NCBI RefSeq assembly: GCF_023712105.1
Contig: NZ_JAMLJI010000003.1
Span: 248,001 to 312,000 of the forward strand
From: Larsenimonas suaedae
GTDB taxonomy: Bacteria > Pseudomonadota > Gammaproteobacteria > Pseudomonadales > Halomonadaceae
DNA: 64,000 nucleotides
Direction: 5' to 3'
Of this stretch, positions 18,439-27,532 are shown in pieces; the first letter of the stretch is position 1, and each line of letters opens with the position of its first letter. Under the pieces are notes generated by a model, which was given only the letters and a program-made list of their open reading frames with translations, was not told the DNA's origin and made no database searches. The position numbers were made by a program, and so were the translations under genes.

Positions 18439-19704
18439 TCAGGAGTAGACCGGCAGACGCTTGCAGATTTCCTCGACCTTGCCACGCACCTGATTCTCGA
18501 TCTCGGTGGTGTCTTCGCCCTTGCCGAGCACGTCAAGAATGTCGCAGATCCAGCCGGTAAGTTCGCGGCAGTCGTCGACCTTGAAGCCACGCGTGGTAAC
18601 AGCCGGCGTACCGATACGAAGACCGGACGTGACGAACGGGCTTTGCGGGTCGTTCGGCACGGCGTTCTTGTTGACGGTGATGTGGGCACGGCCAAGTGCC
18701 GCGTCCGCGTCCTTGCCGGTCACGCCCTGCTTGACCAGAGACAGCAGGAAGAGGTGGTCCTTGGTGCCGCCGGAGACGACATCGAAGCCGCGCTCGACAA
18801 ACACTTCCGCCATGACCTTGGCGTTGTCCAGCACCTGCTGCTGATACTGTTTGAAGTCAGACGAGAGTGCTTCCTTGAAGCACACGGCCTTGCCGGCGAT
18901 GACGTGCATCAGCGGGCCGCCCTGACCGCCCGGGAATACGGCAGAATCAAGCTTCTTGTAGAGGTCCTTGTCGCCGCAGGCAGACAGGATCAGGCCGCCA
19001 CGCGGGCCACGAAGGGTCTTGTGCGTGGTGGTGGTAACGACGTGGGCGTGCTTGAGCGGGCTCGGGTAGAGACCCGCCGCGACCAGACCGGCCACGTGCG
19101 CCATGTCGACGAACAGATACGCACCGACGTTATCGGCGATCTCGCGGAACTTGCTCCAGTCGATGATCTGGGAATACGCCGAGAAGCCGGCGATGATCAT
19201 CTTGGGCTTGTGTTCTTCGGCCAGACGCGCAACTTCGTCGTAATCGATCAGACCTTCGTCGTTCAGGCCATACTGGACGGCGTTGTAGTGCTTGCCGGAG
19301 AAGTTCGGCTTGGCGCCGTGCGTCAGGTGGCCGCCCGCGTCGAGGCTCATGCCGAGTACGGTGTCGCCCGGCTTGACCAGCGCCTGGAACACGGCGCTGT
19401 TGGCCTGGGAGCCGGCGTGCGGCTGAACGTTGGCGTAGTCGCACTCGAACAGTTCACAGGCGCGGTCGATCGCAAGCGTCTCGACCTTGTCGACGAATTC
19501 GCAGCCGCCATAGTAGCGCTTGCCGGGATACCCTTCAGCGTACTTGTTGGTCAGAAGCGAACCCTGCGCTTCGACAACGCGCGGGCTGGTGTAGTTTTCA
19601 GAGGCGATAAGCTCGATGTGCGCTTCCTGACGCGCCTCTTCTTCATTCATTGCGCTGGCCAGTACGTCGTCGTATCCGGCGATGGTCATATCACGGCTGA
19701 ACAT
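18439..19704 (-). CDS. glyA: Serine hydroxymethyltransferase
   Basis: 421 residues; PLP enzyme interconverting serine and glycine while charging tetrahydrofolate with a one-carbon unit. It matches E. coli GlyA throughout: [49 protein letters not shown], the PLP lysine in [14 protein letters not shown], and [17 protein letters not shown]. The start at 19704 ([13 protein letters not shown]) aligns with E. coli and has AAGGATC 7 bases upstream; upstream in-frame starts would add unrelated residues. Confidence 0.97.
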   Translation of the reverse strand: MFSRDMTIAGYDDVLASAMNEEEARQEAHIELIASENYTSPRVVEAQGSLLTNKYAEGYPGKRYYGGCEFVDKVETLAIDRACELFECDYANVQPHAGSQANSAVFQALVKPGDTVLGMSLDAGGHLTHGAKPNFSGKHYNAVQYGLNDEGLIDYDEVARLAEEHKPKMIIAGFSAYSQIIDWSKFREIADNVGAYLFVDMAHVAGLVAAGLYPSPLKHAHVVTTTTHKTLRGPRGGLILSACGDKDLYKKLDSAVFPGGQGGPLMHVIAGKAVCFKEALSSDFKQYQQQVLDNAKVMAEVFVERGFDVVSGGTKDHLFLLSLVKQGVTGKDADAALGRAHITVNKNAVPNDPQSPFVTSGLRIGTPAVTTRGFKVDDCRELTGWICDILDVLGKGEDTTEIENQVRGKVEEICKRLPVYS

Positions 19705-19841
19705 GCAATTGATCCTTAACAAAGCGGGCGACTGTAAATCGTGGACGGCCATGATAGCGCAGCTCATTTTCCGATTCACTTGAAACCACCTCATCGAGAT
19801 TGCCGATGTCGCTCATGCATCGGGTGTGCGTCGCTTCCTCT

Positions 19842-22343
19842 TCATGACTGCTCGAGCTGACCCAGACTGGTCATCGGCGGCTGCCTGCGAAGGTCGCGCC
19901 CGAGCACCCAGCCAAGGCCCCCTACCAGCGCCATACCTGCACTGGGAAGCCCCATCCACAAAAGCGGGTGCGTCCGAACCGGCAGGTCGAGCCAGAAGGC
20001 GTAGAGCGCGGCGGTGCCGCCCTCCACCAGCACTGCGGCCATCACTCCGCTGAGCCCGCCCAGCCAGAGAAACTCCGCACCGTGCGCCTTCGAGAGATAC
20101 CCAGACTGCGCCCCGAATACCCTGAGCAGAGCGCCTTCATGAGTGCGCTCGGGGCGCGACGCCGCCAGCGCCGCAAAAAGCACCGCAACGCCTGCCGCCC
20201 CCACGAACAGGAGAATGAATAAAATCGCACGGGCGACCTGAGAGAGCATGCGATCGACTTGATTCAGGATCACGCCAATGTCCAGAAACGACACCGACGG
20301 GAACTGCTTGACCACCTGCCCCAGCGCATCACGCTTGTCCGACGGCAGGTAAAAGGCAGTGATAAAGCTGTGACTGAAGCCCTCGAGCACGCCCGGCGGA
20401 AAGATCACGAAGAAATTGGGCTGGAAGCTTTCCCAGTCGACCTTGCGAATGCTGGTGATGCGCCCGGTCACGTCTGAACCGCCAATATCAAACGTCAGCG
20501 TATCGCCGAGGCTCAGATCAAACCGGGTCGCCAGCCGCTCGGCCATCGAGATCGGCACAACACCCTCGCCCGCCACGGCATCAGGGGCGAACCACTGGCC
20601 CTGGGTCACCTCATTGGTGTCGGGCAGCGCCTCGCGCCAGGTCAAATTGAGCTCGCGGCGAAGGTTGCCGTCTTCACGGGCCTTCTCCGGCACCACCTCC
20701 CGCGGCGACCGGTCGTTGATTGCAACGATTCGCCCGCGCACCAGCGGGTAAACGTCGCTTCGACTGGTCGTCAGTGTATCCAGCGCGTTCGTGAAGTCAG
20801 CGCGCTCGCTGGGCTGGATGTTGATCGCGAACTGGTTGGGCGCGTCCGCCGGCAGGCGGTTCTGCCAATCATCGAGCAAGTCGGCACGCACCAGCGTAAT
20901 GAACCCGACCGCGGCAAGCGTCACCGAAAACGCAACCATCTGCCCCTGGCTTGAGCGGGTGCGCTGGGCAAGCTGTCGCGCGCCCATTCGCCATGGGCCA
21001 TGAAACCGGTAGGAGAGCCGCCCGAGCCCACGAAGCAACACGGCGCTGACCGCCCACAACCCGAACAGGGCAATGAACCCCAGCACAAGCACCCAGAACG
21101 ACAGCATCAGATCCTTGCTGAAAAGCCACAAAAGCGCGCCGAACACCAGACTCGCCACCAGCACCACCCAAAGCGCCGAGACCGGCATCGGGTCGAGCTC
21201 GTGACGCAGCACCTTCAGCGCGCTGACGTTCTTGAGCCTCAAGAGCGTCGGGCCGGCGAACCCCGCAAGCATCGCCACCGCCGTCAGTACTCCAAGCGCC
21301 AGCGGCATGATGCCCGGTGGCGGCAGCGCAAGCGTCAGCATCGCGGCCAGCAGACTCAAAAGTGCCTCCTGACCCAGCCAGCCCAGTGCTGCCCCAAGTA
21401 TTGATGCCACCAGCGCCAGCCAACCGAGCTGATACAAGAAGAGCGCCGTGAACTGACGCCGTTGACTACCGAAGCAGCGAAGCAGTGCCACTGTCATAAG
21501 ATGACGCTCGACGTAGCGTCGGGTAGCCATCGCCACCGCAACGCCTGCCAGCAGTACTGCGGCAAGCCCCGCCAGACTCAGGTATTTCTGGGTACGCTCG
21601 AGCGTGCGACCAAGCCGTGGGCTGTCGTGCTCGACGTCCATCACGCGAATGCTTTGATCGCGCAGCGAATCAAGCCACGGCTGAATGGCCTCGACCGCCC
21701 CACTTTCGCCCCGCCCCATCAAACGATAGGTCACCCGGGCGCCGGGATGGATCAAATCGGCGTGTTCAAGCGTTGCCTGAGACAGCAGGATGTGGGGATT
21801 GAGATTGGCAAGCCCGACCCGTTGATCCGGCTCGCGCTCGATGAAGCCAGCCACACGCACGCGGGTCTGGCCGAGCTGGAAATCATCGCCAAGGCCCGCC
21901 TCGAGCCGGCGGCCGAGTCGCGCATCGATCCAGACCTCACCCACTGCCGGCGGCCCGGTCTTTTGCACCTCACCGGCGGCGGTTCTGATGGTGAGCGTGC
22001 CGTAGAGCGGGTAGTCACTGTCGACGGTCTTGAGGCTCGAGAGCTGAAAGGCGCCCTGGCGGCTTGCCATCGAGACCATCTGAGTCTGCTCACTGGTCTT
22101 GAACCCCCCTTCGCGCAAACGGGTGACGTCGACCTGTTCGAACGGCGCCCCCTTGACCAGCACCACGTCACCGCCAAGGAGCTGCCCGGCCTGGCGGGCC
22201 ATGCCCTGAGTCACGCGGTCGAGGAAGAAACCGATCATGGTGGTGGCGGCCACCGCAATGATCATGGCCAGAAACAGCGCGCGAACGTCCGCCGCTCGTA
22301 AATCGCGCCAGAGACTCTTGAGCGCCAGTCGTGCCATCTGCAT
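19842..22343 (-). CDS. ybbP: FtsX-type ABC transporter permease, YbbP family
   Basis: 833 residues, inner-membrane permease partner of YbbA. The N-terminal helix (LFLAMIIAVAATTMIGFFL) is followed by a large periplasmic domain, then two FtsX-type helix bundles (about residues 250-460 and 690-825). The start at 22343 overlaps the ybbA stop (TGATG), showing translational coupling. The order tesA / ybbA-ybbP is the same as in E. coli. Substrate is not known with certainty; lipids or toxic hydrophobic compounds have been proposed for the family. Confidence 0.9.
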   Translation of the reverse strand: MQMARLALKSLWRDLRAADVRALFLAMIIAVAATTMIGFFLDRVTQGMARQAGQLLGGDVVLVKGAPFEQVDVTRLREGGFKTSEQTQMVSMASRQGAFQLSSLKTVDSDYPLYGTLTIRTAAGEVQKTGPPAVGEVWIDARLGRRLEAGLGDDFQLGQTRVRVAGFIEREPDQRVGLANLNPHILLSQATLEHADLIHPGARVTYRLMGRGESGAVEAIQPWLDSLRDQSIRVMDVEHDSPRLGRTLERTQKYLSLAGLAAVLLAGVAVAMATRRYVERHLMTVALLRCFGSQRRQFTALFLYQLGWLALVASILGAALGWLGQEALLSLLAAMLTLALPPPGIMPLALGVLTAVAMLAGFAGPTLLRLKNVSALKVLRHELDPMPVSALWVVLVASLVFGALLWLFSKDLMLSFWVLVLGFIALFGLWAVSAVLLRGLGRLSYRFHGPWRMGARQLAQRTRSSQGQMVAFSVTLAAVGFITLVRADLLDDWQNRLPADAPNQFAINIQPSERADFTNALDTLTTSRSDVYPLVRGRIVAINDRSPREVVPEKAREDGNLRRELNLTWREALPDTNEVTQGQWFAPDAVAGEGVVPISMAERLATRFDLSLGDTLTFDIGGSDVTGRITSIRKVDWESFQPNFFVIFPPGVLEGFSHSFITAFYLPSDKRDALGQVVKQFPSVSFLDIGVILNQVDRMLSQVARAILFILLFVGAAGVAVLFAALAASRPERTHEGALLRVFGAQSGYLSKAHGAEFLWLGGLSGVMAAVLVEGGTAALYAFWLDLPVRTHPLLWMGLPSAGMALVGGLGWVLGRDLRRQPPMTSLGQLEQS

Positions 22344-23104
22344 CAAAGGTTCTCCCACGGGATCAACGCGCCGTCGGCAAGCGTCAGTTGCCGCGCGCAC
22401 TGGCGGGCAAGCTCGGTGTCGTGTGTGACCACGATCAGCGTGGTGCCCTGATCTCGATTGAGCGAGAACAGAAGCTCCGCCACCGATTGCCCCGTGTGCT
22501 GATCAAGGTTGCCGGTAGGCTCATCGGCGAACACCAGCTTCGGCTCGGTCACGAACGCCCGCGCGATCGCCACGCGCTGCTGCTCGCCGCCGGAAAGCTG
22601 GCGCGGCAGGTGGTCGAGCCGGTCACTTAGCCCCACCCGCTCGAGCCAGGTTTTGGCTCGGGCACTTTTGTCGCGCGCCTCGGTCAATTCAAGCGGCAGC
22701 ATCACGTTCTCGAGCGCCGTGAGCGTCGGCAGCAGTTGAAAGTTCTGGAACACAAAACCCACCTGCCCGGCGCGAAGCTTGGCCCGGCCGTCTTCATCGG
22801 CCCTGGAAAGCGCGGTATCGAACAGGTAAAGCTCGCCGCCGCTTGGCTGATCAAGACCTGCCAGCAAACTTAAAAGCGTTGATTTCCCCGCGCCGGATCG
22901 GCCTAGAATGGCAAGACAGTCGCCGGGGGCCACGTCCAGATCGAGCGCATCGATCACGGTCAGCGTGCGGCTCCCCGAGCGCACCTGCTTGGAGAGTCCG
23001 ACTGCCCGCAGGATCGTGGGCGTGGCCGGCTCATGCCCCGAAGGCTCCCGTGTTGCGGATTCATGCGTCACAGACTCACGTATCGAAGAAAAGGATCGAG
23101 ACAT
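22343..23104 (-). CDS. ybbA: ABC transporter ATP-binding protein, YbbA family
   Basis: 253 residues if it starts at the ATG at 23104. MacB/LolD-type ATPase: Walker [11 protein letters not shown]-loop [11 protein letters not shown], signature [14 protein letters not shown], Walker [13 protein letters not shown], switch VTHD. The ATG overlaps that of tesA on the other strand (shared CATG). A GTG at 23071 with GTGAG upstream is an alternative that would leave a normal 242-residue protein and free the overlap. Pairs with YbbP. Confidence 0.92.
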   Translation of the reverse strand: MSRSFSSIRESVTHESATREPSGHEPATPTILRAVGLSKQVRSGSRTLTVIDALDLDVAPGDCLAILGRSGAGKSTLLSLLAGLDQPSGGELYLFDTALSRADEDGRAKLRAGQVGFVFQNFQLLPTLTALENVMLPLELTEARDKSARAKTWLERVGLSDRLDHLPRQLSGGEQQRVAIARAFVTEPKLVFADEPTGNLDQHTGQSVAELLFSLNRDQGTTLIVVTHDTELARQCARQLTLADGALIPWENL

Positions 23105-23780
23105 GTTGAAAACACTCCTGACATCGACCGGGTCATCACGGCCAGAATGGACGCGCCCTCGGTGGGCCGCGGCGTTGATTCTCGCATTGGGCTTGGCAGC
23201 AACCGGCGCGGCGCGGGCCGAAACCATACTGGTGTTCGGCGATAGCCTGAGCGCTGCGCACAACATGCCGACCGACAAGGGCTGGGTGCATCTCCTGCAG
23301 CAGCGCCTCGGCGACAAGGACAAGGTCATCAACGCAAGCATCAGCGGTGAAACCACCTCGGGTGGGTTGGAGCGGCTGCCCAAGGCGTTAGAGCAGTTTG
23401 ATCCCGACATCGTGCTGCTGGAGCTTGGCGGTAATGATGGCCTTCGTGGGCTGCCCCCCGCCCAGATTCAGTCTCGGCTCGACAAGATGATCCAGTTGAT
23501 CCAGGACCACCCGGCGCGCGTCGGTTTGCTCGGCATCATGGTGCCGCCCAATTACGGCCAGAACTACTCGACGGCCTTCAAGAACATCTACCCCACACTT
23601 GCCGAAAAATACGGCCTGCCGCTCGAGCCGTTCATGCTCGACGGCGTGGCGCTCGATGACGACCTGATGCAGGATGACGCCATTCATCCCAACGCCCGCG
23701 CACAGCCCAAGGTGCTCGATAATGTGTGGAGTGTAGTCGACGAACTCTTGAGTCTGCCGCCTGCGTCCAAATCATCTTAA
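23103..23780 (+). CDS. tesA: Periplasmic multifunctional esterase/thioesterase I, SGNH hydrolase
   Basis: 225-residue precursor. Signal peptide about residues 1-39 with hydrophobic core RWAAALILALGLAATGAARA and cleavage before ETILVFGDSLS. SGNH blocks: GDSLS (Ser), SISGETTSGG (Gly), LGGNDGLRG (Asn) and DDAIHPN (Asp/His). Hydrolyses acyl-CoA-type thioesters and esters in the periplasm. AAGGA lies 6 bases before the ATG. Divergent from ybbA, with the two start codons sharing CATG. Confidence 0.93.
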   Translation: MLKTLLTSTGSSRPEWTRPRWAAALILALGLAATGAARAETILVFGDSLSAAHNMPTDKGWVHLLQQRLGDKDKVINASISGETTSGGLERLPKALEQFDPDIVLLELGGNDGLRGLPPAQIQSRLDKMIQLIQDHPARVGLLGIMVPPNYGQNYSTAFKNIYPTLAEKYGLPLEPFMLDGVALDDDLMQDDAIHPNARAQPKVLDNVWSVVDELLSLPPASKSS

Positions 23781-23833
23781 GCCGTCGTTTAGACGGTGCG
23801 CCCATGCATGTACTGCTCGTTTAAGGACACTCA

Positions 23834-24808
23834 ATGGTTGATGCCACGACTTCTCTGGTTGCCGCCTACCGACTCGATGGGCTCGGCGGTGGTCAGCTTC
23901 TGGAACACGATGACTTGAATCGCATCTGGCAAACCGACCCGGCACCGGTCTGGATGCATCTTGATTTCACGCATGGCGATGCGCCGCACTTCCTGCAGGA
24001 TATCGCCGACCTGCATGAAGATGTGATCGAGGCTCTTTTGGAAGAACAGACGCGCCCCCGGGTCGGGCGCTTTGTCGGTGGGCTTGTCACCACGCTTCGA
24101 GGCATCAATTTGAACCCGGGTGCTGCGCCCGATGACATGATCTCGCTTCGCGTGTGGCTTACGAACAACCGCTTGATCACACTGAGACGGCGCCCACTGC
24201 AATCGATTTCACTGGTGAGGAACTACCTGCACGACGGCGAAGGCCCCCGAAATGTGTCGGAGCTTTTGGCGTCGATGACCGACGCCATGATCGATAAGGT
24301 CGGTGAACTGGACCACGACCTGGACGACCGGCTTGGGCAGCTGGAGGAGTGTCAGCTCAACGATGAGCTGATCGACGACGATGAGCTTTTGAAGCTTCGC
24401 CGCTCGCTGATCACGCTCAGGCGCTTCATGGAGCCTCAGTGTGACTGCTTGAACCGGCTGGCCAGTGAACCGGGCTACGTCGAGGAGACCGCCCGGCTCT
24501 GGCTCAGGGAATCCGCCAACCAGCTTCAACGCTACGTCGAAGACACCAAGGCGATGCAGGAGCGCTCGATGATGCTGCAGGAGCAGCTCAACAGTGAGCG
24601 CTCCGAGCAACTCAACGACCGCATGTACGTGCTGTCGGTCATTACCGCCATCTTCCTGCCCCTTGGCTTTCTGACCGGGCTTCTGGGCATCAACGTCGGC
24701 GGCATTCCAGGCGCCGACAACCATTACGGCTTTACGGTGTTTGTCGGACTGATCGTGCTCGTGATCCTGTTACAGCTTTGGCTGCTGCGCCGAAAACGCT
24801 GGTTCTGA
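23834..24808 (+). CDS. zntB: Zinc transporter of the CorA family, ZntB
   Basis: 324 residues. A large acidic cytoplasmic domain with long helices is followed by two C-terminal membrane helices (about residues 263-285 and 298-316). The loop after the first helix reads GLLGINVGGIPG: the GIN version of the CorA GMN selectivity motif, with the GIPG typical of ZntB. Homopentameric Zn2+ transport across the inner membrane is expected. AAGGA lies 6 bases before the ATG. Its last base abuts the stop codon of the next, convergent gene. Confidence 0.9.
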   Translation: MVDATTSLVAAYRLDGLGGGQLLEHDDLNRIWQTDPAPVWMHLDFTHGDAPHFLQDIADLHEDVIEALLEEQTRPRVGRFVGGLVTTLRGINLNPGAAPDDMISLRVWLTNNRLITLRRRPLQSISLVRNYLHDGEGPRNVSELLASMTDAMIDKVGELDHDLDDRLGQLEECQLNDELIDDDELLKLRRSLITLRRFMEPQCDCLNRLASEPGYVEETARLWLRESANQLQRYVEDTKAMQERSMMLQEQLNSERSEQLNDRMYVLSVITAIFLPLGFLTGLLGINVGGIPGADNHYGFTVFVGLIVLVILLQLWLLRRKRWF

Positions 24809-25075
24809 TCACCGATCCACATGGCCGAGATCGCGCTCGGGATCGAGCCGGTCTCGGACCAGCCGTTTGATTTCCTTCACGGCTGGAAAGCCGTTATCGC
24901 GCTTGCGGTCCCAAAGCAGTTCTCCGTTGGCCAGAATATCGAAATGCCCGCCGTGACTGGGTGCAAGCGACACTTCGTCAAGATCTTCACCAAACGTCTG
25001 TAAAAGCTCCTGAGCATACCAGGCCGCCCGCAGCAGCCAGTGACACTGTGTACAATAATGGATCGTGATGCGCAT
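24809..25075 (-). CDS. Rdx family protein (SelW/SelT/SelH-like), cysteine form
   Basis: 88 residues with the thioredoxin-like Rdx layout: RITIHYCTQCHWLLRAAWYA puts a CxxC redox motif at residues 8-11, where eukaryotic SelW has CxxU, and GGHFDILANGELLWDRK follows. A redox role is inferred from the motif; the partner is unknown. It converges on zntB with no bases between the stop codons, and shares an 81-base upstream region with the divergent MFS gene. Confidence 0.85.
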   Translation of the reverse strand: MRITIHYCTQCHWLLRAAWYAQELLQTFGEDLDEVSLAPSHGGHFDILANGELLWDRKRDNGFPAVKEIKRLVRDRLDPERDLGHVDR

Positions 25076-25156
25076 GGCTCTTACCGCCTTTTAAAATTTG
25101 ACTATGCTTGCTCGCCTACTTTAGCGATGCACCGCCATGAGAGACAAGGAAGCCAC

Positions 25157-26494
25157 ATGGCCACCGATACCCAAGATACTCCCCCTCAAGATAGTACGCT
25201 TACCCGCGCCTTCGAAGCGTTAACCCATGATGAAGATGCCCGTACCTGCAAGGATATTCCCGACAGCGCCTGCAACCAACAGCCCGGCAACTTTATAAAG
25301 CAGCTTCTTGGCTCGCTTGGCAACAAGCTGGCCGATGAACTGGCAAGCGCCCGACTGATTCTGCCCTGGCTTCTGGGAGCACTGGGCGCCCCGGGCTGGA
25401 TGGTCGGGCTCCTGGTACCGATTCGCGAGGCCGGCGCGCTGCTGCCGCAGGTGCTGGTGGCGGGGCTGATTCGCCCGCTGCCACAAAGAAAGTATGTCTG
25501 GGCGAGCGGCAGCGCCATTCAGGCCGCGGCCGCCTTTGCCCTGGCGCTGGTTGCGCTGTGGGGCGGCGGAAGCGTGGGCGGGACGATGGTGCTTGTGGCA
25601 CTGGTGATACTGTCACTGGCGCGCGGCGTGACCTCCATCGCCACCAAGGATGTACTTGGAAAAACCATCGACAAGCAAAAACGCGGTCAGCTCATGGGTT
25701 GGAGTGGCAGCCTTGCCGGGGGCGCAACGCTTGCCGCCGGCGCCATTCTCATCGCACTGGGGAATCAGCCAAGCCGCGCCGCGCTGGTCGTGTTGCTGGT
25801 GATCGCGAGCATTGGCTGGCTTGTAAATGCCCTCTGCGCGCTGCGCCTTAAAGAAGAAGACGGCGCAACAGAGGGCGGCAGCACCGCCTTTGCCACATTG
25901 AAAGACGGCGTCAAGGCACTCAAGCGCGACAGGGAGTTTCGCCGCTTCAACCTGGCGCGCACCCTGCTGCTCGGCAGTGCGCTCGCGCTGCCCTACATGG
26001 CCCTGCTTGCCCAGAACAACAGCGACGAGAACCTGAAGGGGCTTGGCGTTTTAATTCTGATTTCAGGCATTGCCAGCATGATCGCGAGCCCCCTCTGGGG
26101 CAAACGCGCCGACCGCGGCAGCCACCTCGTCATGAGAAACGGCGGACTGATCGCCGCAGCAGCCGCCTTTCTTGCCGCTCTTGCGGCGCTGTTGCCCTTT
26201 GCATGGACTCAGACAGTCTGGCCCTTCGCACTACTGTACGCAGTGATGATCATCGCGCACACCGGCATCCGCCTTGGCCGCAAGACGTACGTGGTGGATC
26301 TGGCCGGGCAGAAGCAGCGAGCGCTGTATGTTGCGATGTCCAACACGTTGACCGGCATATTGCTTCTGGTGTTCGGTGCGGTTATCGGCGTAACGGCACA
26401 CCTGATCGGTAGCGCGTGGACATTAATTTTGCTTACATTGAGCCTTATTATTGCGGCCATGCTCGCTCAACGTCTTCATAATGTTGAACAATAA
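25157..26494 (+). CDS. MFS transporter
   Basis: 445 residues from the ATG at 25157, which has AAGGAAG 5 bases upstream. Around twelve hydrophobic helices; the inter-helix loop SIATKDVLGKTIDKQKRGQL and the C-terminal half GLIAAAAAFLAALAALLPFA fit the major facilitator fold. The N-terminal 45 residues are acidic and soluble, longer than usual. Substrate not predictable. A weak promoter (TTGACT at 25098) is possible in the region shared with the Rdx gene. Confidence 0.82.
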   Translation: MATDTQDTPPQDSTLTRAFEALTHDEDARTCKDIPDSACNQQPGNFIKQLLGSLGNKLADELASARLILPWLLGALGAPGWMVGLLVPIREAGALLPQVLVAGLIRPLPQRKYVWASGSAIQAAAAFALALVALWGGGSVGGTMVLVALVILSLARGVTSIATKDVLGKTIDKQKRGQLMGWSGSLAGGATLAAGAILIALGNQPSRAALVVLLVIASIGWLVNALCALRLKEEDGATEGGSTAFATLKDGVKALKRDREFRRFNLARTLLLGSALALPYMALLAQNNSDENLKGLGVLILISGIASMIASPLWGKRADRGSHLVMRNGGLIAAAAAFLAALAALLPFAWTQTVWPFALLYAVMIIAHTGIRLGRKTYVVDLAGQKQRALYVAMSNTLTGILLLVFGAVIGVTAHLIGSAWTLILLTLSLIIAAMLAQRLHNVEQ

Positions 26495-26586
26495 CGGCGC
26501 ACACCACGCCTCATACGTCGTGGCAGGCCGGGATGGCCTGCACGATGGAAGAACGACCGCACTTATCATCAAGGATCCACGACTCC

Positions 26587-27030
26587 ATGCAACGACCCCA
26601 CATGATCAGCCCTGAACTTCTCGAGCGCGTCATCAACTCTTCTGATGACGGCATCGTGGTCGCCGAGCAGGAGGGCAACGAAAATATTCTTATCTACGTC
26701 AACCAGGGCTTCGAGCGTCTGACCGGGTACAGCGCCGACGACATCCTCTATCGAGACTGCCGCTTTCTTCAAAACGGCGATGCCCAGCAGCCCGGGCTCG
26801 ACCGCATTCGGGATGCGCTGGCGGAAGGCAAGTTCTGTCGCGAAGTCATTCGAAACTACAGAAAGGATGGCAGCCTGTTCTGGAACGAGCTTTCGATCAC
26901 ACCGGTCTACGATGAAGGCGATGAGCTTCAGTACTTCATCGGGGTTCAAAAGGACGTCACCGACACCATCGAGGCGCGCCAGGAACTGGACAGACTGCGG
27001 GATCAGATCAACACCGACCACAAGGGCTAA
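26587..27030 (+). CDS. Short LOV-domain blue-light photoreceptor
   Basis: 147 residues, a single PAS/LOV core with short flanking helices and no output domain. It closely follows the Pseudomonas putida short LOV proteins: IVVAEQEGNENILIYVN, FERLTGYSADDILYRDCRFL and NYRKDGSLFWNELSITPV. The photoactive cysteine is present in DCRFLQ (canonical NCRFLQ), as are flavin contacts NYRKDGS and ELSITPV. It should bind FMN and form a cysteinyl adduct in blue light. The C-terminal helix (ARQELDRLRDQINTD) probably dimerises. Start: ATG 26587 has AAGGA 11 bases upstream; 26602 is the alternative. Confidence 0.85.
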   Translation: MQRPHMISPELLERVINSSDDGIVVAEQEGNENILIYVNQGFERLTGYSADDILYRDCRFLQNGDAQQPGLDRIRDALAEGKFCREVIRNYRKDGSLFWNELSITPVYDEGDELQYFIGVQKDVTDTIEARQELDRLRDQINTDHKG

Positions 27031-27073
27031 TCTGTTTACATACCGCAAAGTCAAGTAACTTTTTGAAAAGGTA

Positions 27074-27102
27074 TTGCATCCGCGCATCAGTCACGTTATA
27101 TA
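27074..27102 (+). promoter_or_regulatory. Sigma-70-type promoter for the PA3496-like gene
   Basis: TTGCAT (27074-27079) and TATATA (27097-27102) with a 17-base spacer, 34 bases before the start codon at 27136. Confidence 0.6.
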
Positions 27103-27135
27103 GCCAGTCAGGAACCTGGCTTAGGAGGTGAACCC

Positions 27136-27351
27136 ATGAGTTCAGAAGAGCTACACCTCGATCATGACGAACTGAGCGACGATGCCGTCAATGACGACGA
27201 GTTCGAACTGACAAAACCCCGCAAGAGTGATCCCAAGGCCAGGCGGCGCCTTGAGTCGCTGCTTGAAGAACGCAGGCTTCAGCGAGACATTACCGACGAC
27301 TGGTTGCTGGACGATGATGATGACATCGACGAGGATGTCGAAGAAGAGTAG
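27136..27351 (+). CDS. Small acidic protein, PA3496 family
   Basis: 71 residues. Acidic ends (LDHDELSDDAVNDDEFE and DDDDDIDEDVEEE) surround a basic helix KARRRLESLLEERRLQRDI followed by DDWLLDD. This is the layout of the PA3496 family, named as putative envelope integrity proteins; the mechanism is unknown. A strong TAGGAGGTG ribosome binding site and a clear promoter indicate good expression. Single gene followed by a hairpin. Confidence 0.75.
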   Translation: MSSEELHLDHDELSDDAVNDDEFELTKPRKSDPKARRRLESLLEERRLQRDITDDWLLDDDDDIDEDVEEE

Positions 27352-27368
27352 CACCCAAAACGCCAACG

Positions 27369-27389
27369 ACGGCCGCCTTGCGCGGCCGT
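27369..27389 (+). terminator. Probable terminator of the PA3496-like gene
   Basis: 8-base GC-rich stem ACGGCCGC / GCGGCCGT with a 5-base loop, followed by a weak T-rich stretch. Confidence 0.55.
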
Positions 27390-27532
27390 TATCATTTACA
27401 GCCCGACATTTACGACGATTTTGTCGTCAAGTTCGTACTGCGGCTGGCCTTGATGCCATGCGCGCTCTATCATCGCCCTCTAGTGAGGCCAAGAGCCCCT
27501 ACCCCACTTCCTGACAACGGTATTGGAATCTC

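Noticed and set aside
18643-19719. Plus-strand open frame of 358 codons
   Set aside because: Entirely antisense to glyA, which is unmistakable; no family resemblance.
23105-23410. Extension of the ybbA reading frame by about 100 codons upstream
   Set aside because: It lies fully inside tesA on the other strand and family members are about 228 residues; the extra residues show no conservation.
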